A DNA stretch of 64,000 nucleotides from JAKFWF01 sp031374115 (GCA_031374115.1 JANMNO010000140.1:4637-68636), one strand, 5' to 3'; counted from the first letter of the stretch, positions 16,827 through 25,587 are shown. The notes: generated by a model from the letters alone, not told the origin. Made by a program: numbers and translations.

Positions 16827-16839
16827 AAGACACGCTCTC

Positions 16840-17520
16840 ATGACATTCTCGATCGCCGCTCGCTGTCCAGCGACAGGCATGTTTGGATTGGCGGTTGCCT
16901 CGTCTAGCCCCGCAGTTGCCGCCCGGTGCTCGCATGTTGGTGTTGGCGCTGGTGCCGTCGCGAGCCAGAATATAACCGATCCCCGATTAGGGATGAGCGG
17001 GCTCGATCACCTGGCTGCCGGCCGGTCGGCTGAACAAACGCTTGAGCTCCTCAAAGCTCAAAGCGGCGAGTTGATCGCCTATCGGCAGCTCACGATTATC
17101 GACCGGAAAGGCGGCACAGCTGCGTTTTCTGGTGAGAAGACGCTCGGCGTTCATGCCAAAGCGCATGGGCCTGGTGCAGTTGCGGCTGGCAACATGCTGG
17201 CCAATCCCGACGTGCCGCAAGCAATGCTTGCCAGCTACGCCACGGCGGGCGCGAAACACTTCGGTGAGCGCTTGATCCTGGCGATGCGTGCCGGGCTCGA
17301 AGCTGGCGGTGAAGCGGGGCCCATTCATTCGATCGGTCTGAAAGTAACAGGCAACGTGCCGTGGCCGATCGCCGACCTGCGCGTCGATTGGCACGATGCC
17401 GATCCGGTTGGTGAGCTGGCCAAACTCTGGGCAATTTACGCGCCCCAACTCGACGATTATGTCATCCGCGCGCTCGATCCCACCAAGGCGCCTGGATTCG
17501 GCGTTCCGGGAGACAAATAG
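16840..17520 (+). CDS. DUF1028-family protein (putative Ntn-hydrolase-like)
   Basis: 226 residues starting MTFSIAARCPATGMFG, then AVASSSPAVAARCSHVGVGAGAVASQ, the well-conserved DUF1028 N-terminus. The family is thought to be related to Ntn hydrolases, which fits a nucleophile just after the initiator Met, but no reaction is established. The ATG at 16840 has GAAAGA upstream; the longer frame from 16801 would overlap the Rid gene. Its place in the HpaB operon suggests hydrolysis of an amide or lactam intermediate, which is inference. Confidence 0.82.
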   Translation: MTFSIAARCPATGMFGLAVASSSPAVAARCSHVGVGAGAVASQNITDPRLGMSGLDHLAAGRSAEQTLELLKAQSGELIAYRQLTIIDRKGGTAAFSGEKTLGVHAKAHGPGAVAAGNMLANPDVPQAMLASYATAGAKHFGERLILAMRAGLEAGGEAGPIHSIGLKVTGNVPWPIADLRVDWHDADPVGELAKLWAIYAPQLDDYVIRALDPTKAPGFGVPGDK

Positions 17521-17523
17521 ACC

Positions 17524-18474
17524 GTGCGGATCTCAATCCTCGGTGCTGGCGCGATTGGATGTTATTTGGCAGCCCAACTGCACGCATCTCGTGCCGATGT
17601 CGAAGTGATCGCGCGTGGGGCGACGTTCGATGCTATCCGCCGCGACGGCATTCGGATCGAAGGACAGATCGCGTTGGACGCCCGTGTGGCGGTCACGACA
17701 ATCGAAGCATCGGCACCTGCCGACATCCTGATCACCTGTCTGAAGGCTTACGCAATACCCGGTTTGAGCGCGAGCATCGGCAAGCTGGTAAAGCCACACG
17801 GGTTATGGCTCTGCGCAGTTAACGGACTGCCTTGGTGGTATGGCAATCGCCCTCTCGATGCAGTGGATCCGAGTGGTGTGATCCGCGCGACGTTCCCCAA
17901 CGAGCGAACCGCCGGTTGCATTGCATATCTGGCGTCCGAGGTGTTGAGCCCTGGCGTGATTTCGTTCAACAGCGGCAAGGGCATGATCGTCGGCATGGCC
18001 GATGGCAGCGGCTCGTCGCGTCTCGACGCCACCGCGCATGCGTTTACCGCAGCTGGGATCCCGACATCCGTCACCAGTGACATCCGCTCTGCCGTTTGGA
18101 ACAAATTGTTCGGCAACGTCGGCTTGAATCCGCTGACGGCACTGACGGGATTGACGACCGATCTGCTGTTGTCTGACCCAGAGCTGAAGGCGCTGCTGAT
18201 CGAAACGATTGCCGAGGCGATGACTGTCGCCAGAGCCGAAGGCGTCCAGGTGGAAAGTGATGCTGCCCGCCGCGTCGCGTTCATGGATCGGCTCGGCGCA
18301 TTCCGCACCTCGATGCTGCAGGATGCAGACGCTGGCCGTCCGCTCGAACTCGACGCGATACTTGGCGCGATGCTAGAGATCGCCGCTCGCTGCAATATCG
18401 ACGTGCCGGCCTGCCGGCGGCTGTATGCCATTACGGCAGCTTTCGCGCGCAGCCGCGGCATGATGCCGGGTTAA
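17524..18474 (+). CDS. 2-dehydropantoate 2-reductase-like (ApbA/PanE family) dehydrogenase
   Basis: 316 residues, GTG start 3 bp after the DUF1028 stop. The Rossmann fold begins at once with ISILGAGAIGCYLA; ILITCLKAYA and SAVWNKLFGNVGLNPLTALTG match the catalytic/substrate-binding helices of ketopantoate reductases. Biosynthetic PanE is possible, but the operon position behind HpaB, Rid and DUF1028 suggests a catabolic 2-oxoacid or hydroxyacid reductase. The 3' end overlaps the convergent mtgA stop by 4 bp. Confidence 0.82.
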   Translation: MRISILGAGAIGCYLAAQLHASRADVEVIARGATFDAIRRDGIRIEGQIALDARVAVTTIEASAPADILITCLKAYAIPGLSASIGKLVKPHGLWLCAVNGLPWWYGNRPLDAVDPSGVIRATFPNERTAGCIAYLASEVLSPGVISFNSGKGMIVGMADGSGSSRLDATAHAFTAAGIPTSVTSDIRSAVWNKLFGNVGLNPLTALTGLTTDLLLSDPELKALLIETIAEAMTVARAEGVQVESDAARRVAFMDRLGAFRTSMLQDADAGRPLELDAILGAMLEIAARCNIDVPACRRLYAITAAFARSRGMMPG

Positions 18475-19250
18475 CTGCGGCCACCCAACACGCAGGTAAA
18501 CCGTGCGGCACTGCTCACTGCCATACGTCTTTCGATCGTCGTCGCAAGCCGCTGCGTCCCAGGGCCCGGCGCTCCTGCAACGCGCTCGAATGGATTGGGT
18601 AGGGACACGGCGAGCAACGCGGCCTCGCGCTGTGTCAAGCGGCTCGCGGGTTTATTGAAGTGATAACGGCTCGCCGCCTCGATGCCGAAGATGCCCGGCC
18701 CCCATTCCGCGATATTGAGATAGACTTCCATGATCCGCGATTTTGGCCAGATCAATTCGAGTGGCATGGTGATGGCGATCTCGAGCAGTTTGCGCACCGG
18801 GCTTCGGCTGGGCCATAGCAGCAAGTTCTTTGTCACCTGCTGTGAGATCGTGCTTGCGCCGCGCAGCGCGTCTGCACCCTCTCGCTCTGCCTTATCGATG
18901 GCGGCCCGCATTTCACCGACATCGATCCCCCAGTGATCGCAAAATTTGTTGTCTTCCGACAGGACGACCGCGCGCACTATGTTTGGCGAGACGCGGGACA
19001 GCGGCATCCATCGTTTATCGATTTCGATACCGGAGAGCCGTTGGGTCAGCATGAGTGCTGAGACCGGCGGATCGACGTAGCGAAACAACACCAGAATCGC
19101 AGTTACCAAGAGCGCCGCAATGGAGCCGGCCATCACAATCCAAAAGGTGCCGCTTCGCAACGCCAGGCGAGCACATGGCCCGGCGTGAACGCTGATTGCG
19201 CGCAACCCCACCGGCCGAGGCTTTGGGATGGGCGGCCACGCATCGTTCAT
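18471..19250 (-). CDS. mtgA: Monofunctional biosynthetic peptidoglycan transglycosylase
   Basis: About 259 residues of glycosyltransferase family 51 without a transpeptidase domain. One N-terminal membrane anchor (SGTFWIVMAGSIAALLVTAI) is followed by the GT51 motifs SEDNKFCDHWGID (catalytic Glu), GASTISQQVTKNLLLW, and MEVYLNIAEWGPGIFGIEAA. It polymerises lipid II into glycan strands on the periplasmic side. The start MNDAWPP at 19250 with GGAGCG upstream is preferred to the distal one at 19319, which would run into the ispA leader. Divergent from ispA. Confidence 0.93.
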   Translation of the reverse strand: MNDAWPPIPKPRPVGLRAISVHAGPCARLALRSGTFWIVMAGSIAALLVTAILVLFRYVDPPVSALMLTQRLSGIEIDKRWMPLSRVSPNIVRAVVLSEDNKFCDHWGIDVGEMRAAIDKAEREGADALRGASTISQQVTKNLLLWPSRSPVRKLLEIAITMPLELIWPKSRIMEVYLNIAEWGPGIFGIEAASRYHFNKPASRLTQREAALLAVSLPNPFERVAGAPGPGTQRLATTIERRMAVSSAARFTCVLGGRS

Positions 19251-19350
19251 CTGGTAAGCGCTCCAAATTCCGTGACATAACTGAGCTGCATGCCGCGTGC
19301 CTATAGCGTCGGCTCGCAATAAAGGCTGTTTGAGGTTTTATAGGTTACAC

Positions 19351-20244
19351 ATGGTATTCAGCGAAAGATTGGCTAAGGCCCAGCAAGACATGGAGCATCG
19401 CCTTTCGCGATGGCTAGTTAACGATGCGACGCCAGCTCGCATGGCCAAGTCGATGAACCATGCCGTGATGGTCGGCGGCAAGCGCGTGCGCCCGTTTCTC
19501 GTCCTGGAGACGGCGCGACTTTTCGCCGTCGAGCCTGATGCGGCGCTGGATGTCGCTGCCGCCTTGGAATGCGTCCATTGCTACAGTCTCGTGCACGACG
19601 ATCTACCGTCGATGGACAATGACTTGGTCCGCCGGGGAAAGCCAACGGTGTGGGCTCAGTTCGACGAGTGGACCGCGATTTTAGCCGGCGACGCGCTGCT
19701 CACCCTCGCGTTCGAAATCATTGCAGCATCATCATCCCCGATGACGCCGCAGGTCCGGATGGAATTGACGCGTGAACTTGCCCGCGCGTCTGGCCGAGCC
19801 GGAATGGTGGGTGGTCAATGTATCGATCTCGAGGCCGATAAACTGGGGCTGCCCGCCAGTCCGACACTCGCGCACATCCGTCATCTGCAGGCACTGAAAA
19901 CCGGCGCTTTGATACGTTTTGGGTGCGTGGCGGGGGCGATCCTCGGTACGGCCAGCGAGCTCGAGCACCGAGCCTTGGCTACCTATGGCGACCGGATTGG
20001 CTTCGCGTTTCAGATCGCCGACGACATTCTCGACGTGACCGGTGACGAAGCGACCGTCGGCAAGGCCCTCACCAAAGATGCGGCCGCCGGGAAGGCGACG
20101 ATTGTGTCGCTGATGGGTCTGGATGTTGCCCGCGCCAAGCTAGCCTCCGTCGAGGCCGAAGCGATCGCAGCGCTCGATGTATTTGGCGCCAGAGCCGACA
20201 CTTTGAAACAAGCGGCAGCGTTTATTTCGAATCGAAACAACTGA
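19351..20244 (+). CDS. ispA: Farnesyl diphosphate synthase (short-chain polyprenyl synthase)
   Basis: About 297 residues. First aspartate-rich motif VHDDLPSMDND and second motif QIADDILDVTGDE are intact, with the KRVRPFL substrate-binding segment upstream. The enzyme condenses DMAPP/GPP with IPP to farnesyl diphosphate, feeding undecaprenyl phosphate, ubiquinone and hopanoids. In this class the residues before the first motif (CYSLVHDD) favour C15 product. The ATG at 19351 gives the family N-terminus; ribosome site weak (taggtt). Converges with the bactofilin gene. Confidence 0.9.
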   Translation: MVFSERLAKAQQDMEHRLSRWLVNDATPARMAKSMNHAVMVGGKRVRPFLVLETARLFAVEPDAALDVAAALECVHCYSLVHDDLPSMDNDLVRRGKPTVWAQFDEWTAILAGDALLTLAFEIIAASSSPMTPQVRMELTRELARASGRAGMVGGQCIDLEADKLGLPASPTLAHIRHLQALKTGALIRFGCVAGAILGTASELEHRALATYGDRIGFAFQIADDILDVTGDEATVGKALTKDAAAGKATIVSLMGLDVARAKLASVEAEAIAALDVFGARADTLKQAAAFISNRNN

Positions 20245-20259
20245 GAGCGGCAGTTCGAA

Positions 20260-20820
20260 TTAGCCAATCGGCCTCAGCGGGCTCATGCCGGGCCGGGCAG
20301 CAGGCTTGGGCTGGGCCGATGGTTGATCGGAATCCAAGTCGGGCTTCAACTCGGTCGGATCTGCTGGCCGGCGAACCCGGCCTTCAAAGTGCGCGCCGTC
20401 TTCGATCATCAGGGTCTGCTGAAAGACTTCGCCTTCGACGTACGACGTCGCAAGTAATTCTACGTTGATTGCTTTGATCGAGCCGATAACCTGCCCGCGA
20501 ACGGCGACATTCTCGGCCGATATGGCCCCGGTCACCTTCCCGCCGACGCCAATCACGACGTCGACACCGCGCAAATCGGCATGCACTTCGCCATCCACCT
20601 GGAGCGTGCCCTTGGTGATGATGGTGATCCGCTCACCCATTATCTTGAGGTCGTTGCCGATAATTGAGATGCTCGATGCCAGCTTGCTGTCGCTCGTGGC
20701 GCTCAGCGGTGGGCGCGTTGCCGATGTTTCGGTCTTACCGCCTTTGGCGAGTGGCGGCGGGGTCGTATTCGGTGTGGCCGACGGGGTGGAACTCTTGGCT
20801 GGCGGCTCGAGCTTCCACAT
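20260..20820 (-). CDS. Bactofilin (polymer-forming cytoskeletal protein)
   Basis: About 186 residues: a Pro/Thr/Ser-rich disordered N-terminus (about 50 residues), the bactofilin beta-helix core (ISIIGNDLKIMGE, GTLQVDGEVHADLRG, VTGAISAENVAVRGQVIGSIKA, YVEGEVFQQTLMIEDGAHFEGRV) and a Pro-rich tail. Bactofilins form filaments at the membrane that position cell-wall enzymes; two RlpA-like proteins and MtgA nearby fit a cell-wall setting. The ATG at 20820 has GGAG 8 nt upstream. Confidence 0.9.
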   Translation of the reverse strand: MWKLEPPAKSSTPSATPNTTPPPLAKGGKTETSATRPPLSATSDSKLASSISIIGNDLKIMGERITIITKGTLQVDGEVHADLRGVDVVIGVGGKVTGAISAENVAVRGQVIGSIKAINVELLATSYVEGEVFQQTLMIEDGAHFEGRVRRPADPTELKPDLDSDQPSAQPKPAARPGMSPLRPIG

Positions 20821-20879
20821 ACCGATACTCCAACTGGCTGACTGCACGCGCACCGGCGCTATCAATGTCTGAATGTACG

Positions 20880-20913
20880 AAGTGGGCCGAGCCCGCAAAG
20901 GCTCGACCCACTT
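20880..20913. terminator. Strong hairpin between rlpA-like and bactofilin genes
   Basis: Two 14-base arms (20880-20893 and 20900-20913) pair with one mismatch around the 6-base loop cgcaaa. It lies about 155 bp after the stop of the minus-strand RlpA-like gene and 60 bp before the bactofilin start. No U-tract follows on either strand, so it may be a processing or weak termination signal rather than a classical intrinsic terminator. Confidence 0.5.
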
Positions 20914-21067
20914 AATGACGCTTCGCTAACGGTACGCTGTCAACTGCGAAGCGTTCAGCATCACTAGAACCTACGCGGAACATGATCCCAAGTGTTGCAT
21001 CCAGGAAGACAACGTAGGGCCGGAAGTTTTATTCCCAAACAATCAGGCGAATTTTGGGAGGGCTCGA

Positions 21068-21523
21068 TCAGCGCACCAGTTCCATTCTCACTTGGGCCAG
21101 GCCGCGCGCCTTGAATCCCAACATCTCAGCCGCCCGATCCGAGAGATCGACAATACGCCCTGGCTTGAACGGACCGCGATCGTTGATCCTAACGATCACC
21201 GAACGTCCATTTTCGACATGGGTGACTTTCACGCGCGTGTTCAATGGCAACGTGCGATGAGCCGCTGTCATGGCGTTTTTGTCGAAACGCTCACCTGATG
21301 ATGTCATCTGCGACTGCCAATAATAGGACGCGATGCCAGCCATTGCATGAGCGGCCGAAGGTGCCGGACGTAGCGGCTGCGGCGGCAGTGAACTTGTGGT
21401 GACGCTGCTCGGTCTGGCCGGGATCGCAACGACGCTCGTGTTCCAGCCGCCAACGTAGGACTGCGCCTGCGCCGGTAGTGGAATAAGGGTAGCCATCAAG
21501 GGGAGAGCAAGAAAAGGGCGCAT
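21068..21523 (-). CDS. RlpA-like septal ring/lytic transglycosylase family protein (copy 1)
   Basis: About 151 residues with a signal peptide (MRPFLALPLMATLIPLPAQA) and a C-terminal double-psi beta-barrel: GIASYYWQ, MTAAHRTLPLNTRVKVTHVENG, VIVRINDRGPFKPGRIVDLS. The Asp of NDRGPF corresponds to the proposed catalytic residue of RlpA. No SPOR domain, so it is a short RlpA. It may cleave peptidoglycan strands in the periplasm. The ATG at 21523 is preferred over the TTG two codons upstream. Paralogue of the next gene. Confidence 0.88.
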   Translation of the reverse strand: MRPFLALPLMATLIPLPAQAQSYVGGWNTSVVAIPARPSSVTTSSLPPQPLRPAPSAAHAMAGIASYYWQSQMTSSGERFDKNAMTAAHRTLPLNTRVKVTHVENGRSVIVRINDRGPFKPGRIVDLSDRAAEMLGFKARGLAQVRMELVR

Positions 21524-21663
21524 AAGCAACTCAGATCAAGTGCCATAACGGCAATCGAGGAGCAGCAGATAGCCCGATTCGAGATTTTGTGTGGCGCTCC
21601 ATCAGGCGCAGCGGGCAGAACAATAGTTATCCCCCGCTGCGTCTTGCTTGTTGTTGCGGACGA

Positions 21664-22218
21664 TCAGCGACCCAGCACGGTCATGCGGACCGGAACAACG
21701 CCGGAACCCTTCATGTTGATCGCACCGGCTGCGGCCGACGACAGGTCGATCACGCGTCCGGCGACATAGGGCCCGCGATCGTTAATAGTCACGACGGCCG
21801 ATTGGCCGTTGTTGGCGTTGGTGACGCGCACACGCGTCCCGAACGGCAATGTCTTGTGAGCAGCCGTCATCGCGTTCGGATTGAACCAACCACCCGAGGC
21901 CACTCGCTGGGGCTGCCAGTAATAGGAAGCCAAGCCGCCGCCGAGGCTTGATCCACCCTCGTCGTTGCCATTGCGTCCCGAACGACGCTGCGTCCGCGGC
22001 GCCGGCTCTTCGTCATTGACGGTTGCCCGGGCGGTGCGGACCGGACGCTCTGACCGATCCGAGCGTGACGCACGGACGGACTTGTTCTGCGCGCGCTCGG
22101 CTTCGCTACGAAAGTAACTCGCTCCCAAAATTCCGTCTTTCCAGTCAGCGTTGGCCGCTGGTGCGCCTAACATGCCAAAGGCAATGACAGCGACTGCCGC
22201 CAGTAGAACTTGTCTCAT
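21664..22218 (-). CDS. RlpA-like septal ring/lytic transglycosylase family protein (copy 2)
   Basis: 184 residues: signal peptide (MRQVLLAAVAVIAFGMLGAPAANA), a 60-residue Arg/Ser-rich linker (SVRASRSDRSERPVRTARA), then the DPBB domain with LASYYWQP, MTAAHKTLPFGTRVRVTNANNG, VVTINDRGPYVAGRVIDLS. It shares most conserved positions with copy 1, 140 bp downstream, so the pair is a tandem duplication with diverged linkers. GAGGAG lies 8 nt before the ATG. The basic linker could bind the cell wall or DNA-like polyanions; that is conjecture. Confidence 0.9.
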   Translation of the reverse strand: MRQVLLAAVAVIAFGMLGAPAANADWKDGILGASYFRSEAERAQNKSVRASRSDRSERPVRTARATVNDEEPAPRTQRRSGRNGNDEGGSSLGGGLASYYWQPQRVASGGWFNPNAMTAAHKTLPFGTRVRVTNANNGQSAVVTINDRGPYVAGRVIDLSSAAAGAINMKGSGVVPVRMTVLGR

Positions 22219-22267
22219 GTTGTGAACTCCTCAATACGCAACCGTTGCCCCCCGTGGAGGCCGAACG

Positions 22268-22304
22268 GCAACGCGCTGCCTCTTGGTCAGGGGCAGCGCG
22301 TTGC
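22268..22304. terminator. Perfect 13-bp hairpin between SDR and rlpA-like genes
   Basis: GCAACGCGCTGCC (22268-22280) and its exact reverse complement (22292-22304) enclose an 11-base loop. It sits about 100 bp after the stop of the minus-strand SDR and 50 bp before the RlpA-like start. No U-tract follows, so it could end SDR transcription in a Rho-assisted way or form a leader structure of the rlpA-like mRNA. Confidence 0.5.
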
Positions 22305-22401
22305 GAGATGGGGCGTACTAGAGCAGTTCGGGTTGTACCATCCTCGATCTTTACTATGGTTAACCGCCAATCGAGCACAAAGATCAGTCTCGCGGAGCAA
22401 G

Positions 22402-23181
22402 TTACAGTGTACTGTTGAACAATCCGCCGTCCATCACGATGTTCTGCCCGGTGATGAACCCGGCGTGCTGCGAGCACAAGAACGCGGCAGTGGCGCCAAA
22501 CTCTTGCGTGGTGCCGAAGCGGCCGGCCGGCACTTCCTTTTTGCGCGCTTCGTGCACGGCATCGAATGAAACGCCTTTGCTCGAAGCCATTTTGCTCGTC
22601 GTACCGCGCAGGCGATCCGTTTCAAACGGGCCCGGCAGCAGCGCGTTGATCGTAACGTTACGCTGAACCGTACGGCGGGCCAGCGCCGCCACGGCGCCCG
22701 TGAGACCGGCGCGAGCGCCGTTCGATAGCTCGAGGCTCGGGATCGGTGATTTTACCGAGTAACTTGTAATGTTGAGGATGCGCCCGAAGCCACGGTCCAT
22801 CATACCGTAAACGGTGGCGTGGATCAGGGCGATCGGGGTGATCATGTTGCCCTCGACCGCTGCCCGCCAATCATCGAGTGAAAAGTCTTTGAAGTCGCCG
22901 GGGGGCGGGCCGCCGGCATTGTTGATCAGGATATCGGGATTGGGGCATGCGGCCAGGATAGCCTTGCGGCCGGCGTCCGTCGTGACATCACAGGCGACCG
23001 TCGTGATCTTGGCGCCGCTCATCTTGCGGATATCGGCAGCCGTGGCTTCCAGCACGTCGGGCGTGCGCGCGCAAATCGTCAGTTCAACGCCGGCTGCGGC
23101 AAGTGCTTCAGCACAGCCACGCCCCAAACCTTTCGATGCGGCGCAGATAATTGCCCGCCGGCCTTTGAGACCCAGATCCAT
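22402..23181 (-). CDS. SDR-family oxidoreductase (3-oxoacyl-ACP reductase-like)
   Basis: 259 residues. Rossmann motif CAASKGLGRGCAEAL (TGxxxGxG variant), NNAGG at the NNAG position, and a glycine-rich C-terminus (GQNIVMDGGLF). The catalytic Tyr-x3-Lys motif is not clear: where YxxxK is expected the sequence reads ELSNGARAGLTGA, so the Tyr and Lys appear replaced by Ser/Asn and Arg. It therefore belongs to the atypical SDRs that keep the fold but may have changed chemistry. The start at 23181 has GGAGGG upstream. Confidence 0.85.
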   Translation of the reverse strand: MDLGLKGRRAIICAASKGLGRGCAEALAAAGVELTICARTPDVLEATAADIRKMSGAKITTVACDVTTDAGRKAILAACPNPDILINNAGGPPPGDFKDFSLDDWRAAVEGNMITPIALIHATVYGMMDRGFGRILNITSYSVKSPIPSLELSNGARAGLTGAVAALARRTVQRNVTINALLPGPFETDRLRGTTSKMASSKGVSFDAVHEARKKEVPAGRFGTTQEFGATAAFLCSQHAGFITGQNIVMDGGLFNSTL

Positions 23182-23407
23182 GACGCCCTCCAAGTGTTTT
23201 GCTGGTCCGAAGTTGAGGGGTTTTCCGCATCTGCGTCAAGGCGCGCTTTGGGGTTTACGTAATCGTCATAAATGAGGAACGAACTGCCTTGCCAGATCAT
23301 TCATGTTAGCCCGCTTGCGTCAAAGACGTGCGAGAAATCAGGAGCTTGGACGGTAGATGCAGGCTCCAACAAATTGTCCGATGACAGCCGATTCCGCTTT
23401 GGTGAGA

Positions 23408-24295
23408 CTAGGTTTCTACCAAACTCAGTATTTCCAGAAGGGCAACGTTGAATCGCTCCGGCTGTTCGTACATCGACCAATGACCAGCATCGGCGACAAC
23501 GCGGGTTATCAGTTCTGGGTGGTACGTGCGCAAGATGTCGAACACGGCGTCGACCGACGGGTTGGCCAGAACATCGCGGGCGCCCCAAATAGCCCTGAGC
23601 GGCACCTTTACGTCGGCTAGACGCGCCTTGATTTCGGTCGTGGTTGCAAACTCACGCGATTTGAATCGGGCTTTCGCAATGTTGGCCGCCTGGATATCGA
23701 TTGCCAAGTCGTCAATCCGGGCGGGGTCCGCGATCATCAGGATTTTGAGGAGTTGGGCATGTACGCCCCGTCGTTCGGCGGGCGTCATTCTCGAATGTTC
23801 CTTGGGGAAATCTTCGAGCTGCGGATGAAGGCCGAGTGCCGAACAGCCCGAAACGGTAAAGCTTGCAAGGTGGCTCCCAAGTTCAATTGCGGCATACGTA
23901 CCAACGTGCCCACCAAATGAAAACGTCACCAGTTGTGGACGGCGCTCAGGTGGGAGCAGTTGACGCATGCCGCTGGCGACGACCCGACCACTGCTGGCGG
24001 GGGTGAAGGGCTTAGGTGGCATGGCGCTGTCGCCGAGGCCGGGTAGATCGATCGCCCAAACATCATATTTGGGAATGAGAGCGGGAATCGTCTTCAACCA
24101 ATGCGTCCAAGAGCCCGAGCCGCCATGCGCCAGCACGACTGCCGGTGCGTCTGGCTTAGCCCACCGCCGCCATACCAGGTCGCCATCGCCGCAGGGAGTG
24201 CGGTATTTGGTGGCCTGTGCCTCCAAGCGCGCAACGGTGTCTTGCAAAGAGGTCATTTGGATGCTCGATCCTTGGGCTGTAAAGCAATTCGTCAT
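23408..24295 (-). CDS. Alpha/beta-fold hydrolase
   Basis: 295 residues. The oxyanion-hole segment AHGGSGSWTHW, a nucleophile elbow VTFSFGGHVG (Ser in a T-F-S-F-G context where the first Gly is Thr), a late acid in WGARDVLANP and a histidine in ADAGHWSMYEQPERFN make the usual triad. Substrate unknown; esterases, C-C hydrolases and haloalkane-type enzymes share these features. Divergent from the M20 amidohydrolase gene (41 bp between starts), so the two may be co-controlled. A later start at 24256 is also possible. Confidence 0.82.
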   Translation of the reverse strand: MTNCFTAQGSSIQMTSLQDTVARLEAQATKYRTPCGDGDLVWRRWAKPDAPAVVLAHGGSGSWTHWLKTIPALIPKYDVWAIDLPGLGDSAMPPKPFTPASSGRVVASGMRQLLPPERRPQLVTFSFGGHVGTYAAIELGSHLASFTVSGCSALGLHPQLEDFPKEHSRMTPAERRGVHAQLLKILMIADPARIDDLAIDIQAANIAKARFKSREFATTTEIKARLADVKVPLRAIWGARDVLANPSVDAVFDILRTYHPELITRVVADAGHWSMYEQPERFNVALLEILSLVET

Positions 24296-24336
24296 AATCG
24301 ACGTTCCGCCCGATCAACAATCCGAAAGTCGTTTTC

Positions 24337-25587
24337 ATGGTGCATAGCAGCAATCTCGCGATCAACGGCCCGCGTTTATGGGATGCCCTGATGGAGATGG
24401 CCAAGATCGGCGCCACGCCGAAAGGCGGCTGCAATCGCCAGGCGCTGACTGACCTCGACAAGAAGGGCCGGGATCTGTTCGCCACCTGGTGCAAGGCGGC
24501 CGGCTGTGCGATCTCGGTCGATAGGATCGGCAACATGTTTGCGCGGCGCGAGGGTATGGACCCTAAGCTGCCGCCGGTGATATTTGGCAGTCATCTCGAT
24601 ACGCAGCCGACGGGTGGAAAGTTCGACGGCGTGCTTGGCGTGCTCGCCGCGCTCGAGGTCGTGCGTTCGCTCAACGACCTCAACATCAGAACCAAACACC
24701 CGATCGAGATCGCCAATTGGACGAACGAGGAAGGTTCGCGATTCGCGCCGTCGATGACAGCCTCGGGCGTGTTCGCCGGAGCATTCGCGCTCGATTTTGC
24801 ACGCGCCATCATAGACTTCGACGGCAAATCAATGGGCGAAGAACTGGACCGGATCGGCTACTCCGGCGATCAGCCCGTCGGTGGCCGGCCGGTGCACGCG
24901 TTTTTCGAGCTGCACATCGAGCAGGGACCGATCCTCGAAGAGGATGGCACGGACATAGGGATCGTCACTGCTGCCCAGGGTCAACGCTGGTATGAGATCA
25001 ACATCATCGGGCAAGACAGCCACGCCGGTTCGACGCCGATGGAACGCCGCCGCGATGCGCTGCTCGGTGCGGCCAGGCTCATCGATGGCGTCAACCGCAT
25101 TGGCCGCATGATGATGCCGGAGGGGCGTGCCACCTGCGGGGTCATAACGGTGACACCGGCGTCGCGCAATGTCATCCCCGGCTCAGCCTTTCTCACCGCG
25201 GAATTCAGACATCCTGACGAGCCGAGTTTGGAAATGATGAACCGGTCGCTCGCCAATTTGGCCGTCGATGTATCGCGGGAACTGAGGCTCACGATCGATG
25301 TCAAGCAGATCACCAAGTTTCCCGCGCAAGCTTTCGACGAGGGGTGTCTGCAAGCGATCCGCCACGCCGCGAAACTTCACGGGCTATCCTATCACGACAT
25401 CGTCTCGGGCGCTGGGCACGACGCCGTGTACATGGCGCGTGTATGCCCAACGGCGATGATCTTCATCCCGTGCGTTGGCGGCATTAGCCACAACGAAGCC
25501 GAAGATTGCAAGCCGCAGTGGGTGACGAACGGCGCCAACGTGTTGTTGCACGCGGTGCTGGAGAAGGCGGAGGTGGTGGCGAAGTAG
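24337..25587 (+). CDS. M20-family Zn-dependent amidohydrolase (N-carbamoyl amino acid/allantoate hydrolase type)
   Basis: 416 residues matching the hydantoinase/carbamoylase (AllC/HyuC/beta-ureidopropionase) group. Metal-ligand motifs are visible: GSHLDTQPTGGKFDGVLG (His and Asp), NEEGSRFAPS (Glu), FELHIEQGP (His) and a C-terminal SGAGHDAVYMA (His). It hydrolyses a ureido or carbamoyl C-N bond. Followed after 256 bp by a TRAP transporter on the same strand, which may import the substrate. GAAAG lies about 7 nt before the ATG. Confidence 0.88.
   Translation: MVHSSNLAINGPRLWDALMEMAKIGATPKGGCNRQALTDLDKKGRDLFATWCKAAGCAISVDRIGNMFARREGMDPKLPPVIFGSHLDTQPTGGKFDGVLGVLAALEVVRSLNDLNIRTKHPIEIANWTNEEGSRFAPSMTASGVFAGAFALDFARAIIDFDGKSMGEELDRIGYSGDQPVGGRPVHAFFELHIEQGPILEEDGTDIGIVTAAQGQRWYEINIIGQDSHAGSTPMERRRDALLGAARLIDGVNRIGRMMMPEGRATCGVITVTPASRNVIPGSAFLTAEFRHPDEPSLEMMNRSLANLAVDVSRELRLTIDVKQITKFPAQAFDEGCLQAIRHAAKLHGLSYHDIVSGAGHDAVYMARVCPTAMIFIPCVGGISHNEAEDCKPQWVTNGANVLLHAVLEKAEVVAK

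Noticed and set aside
23182..23407. 226-bp gap between SDR and hydrolase examined for a small RNA or gene
   Set aside because: No open frame with a ribosome site and no convincing hairpin were seen.
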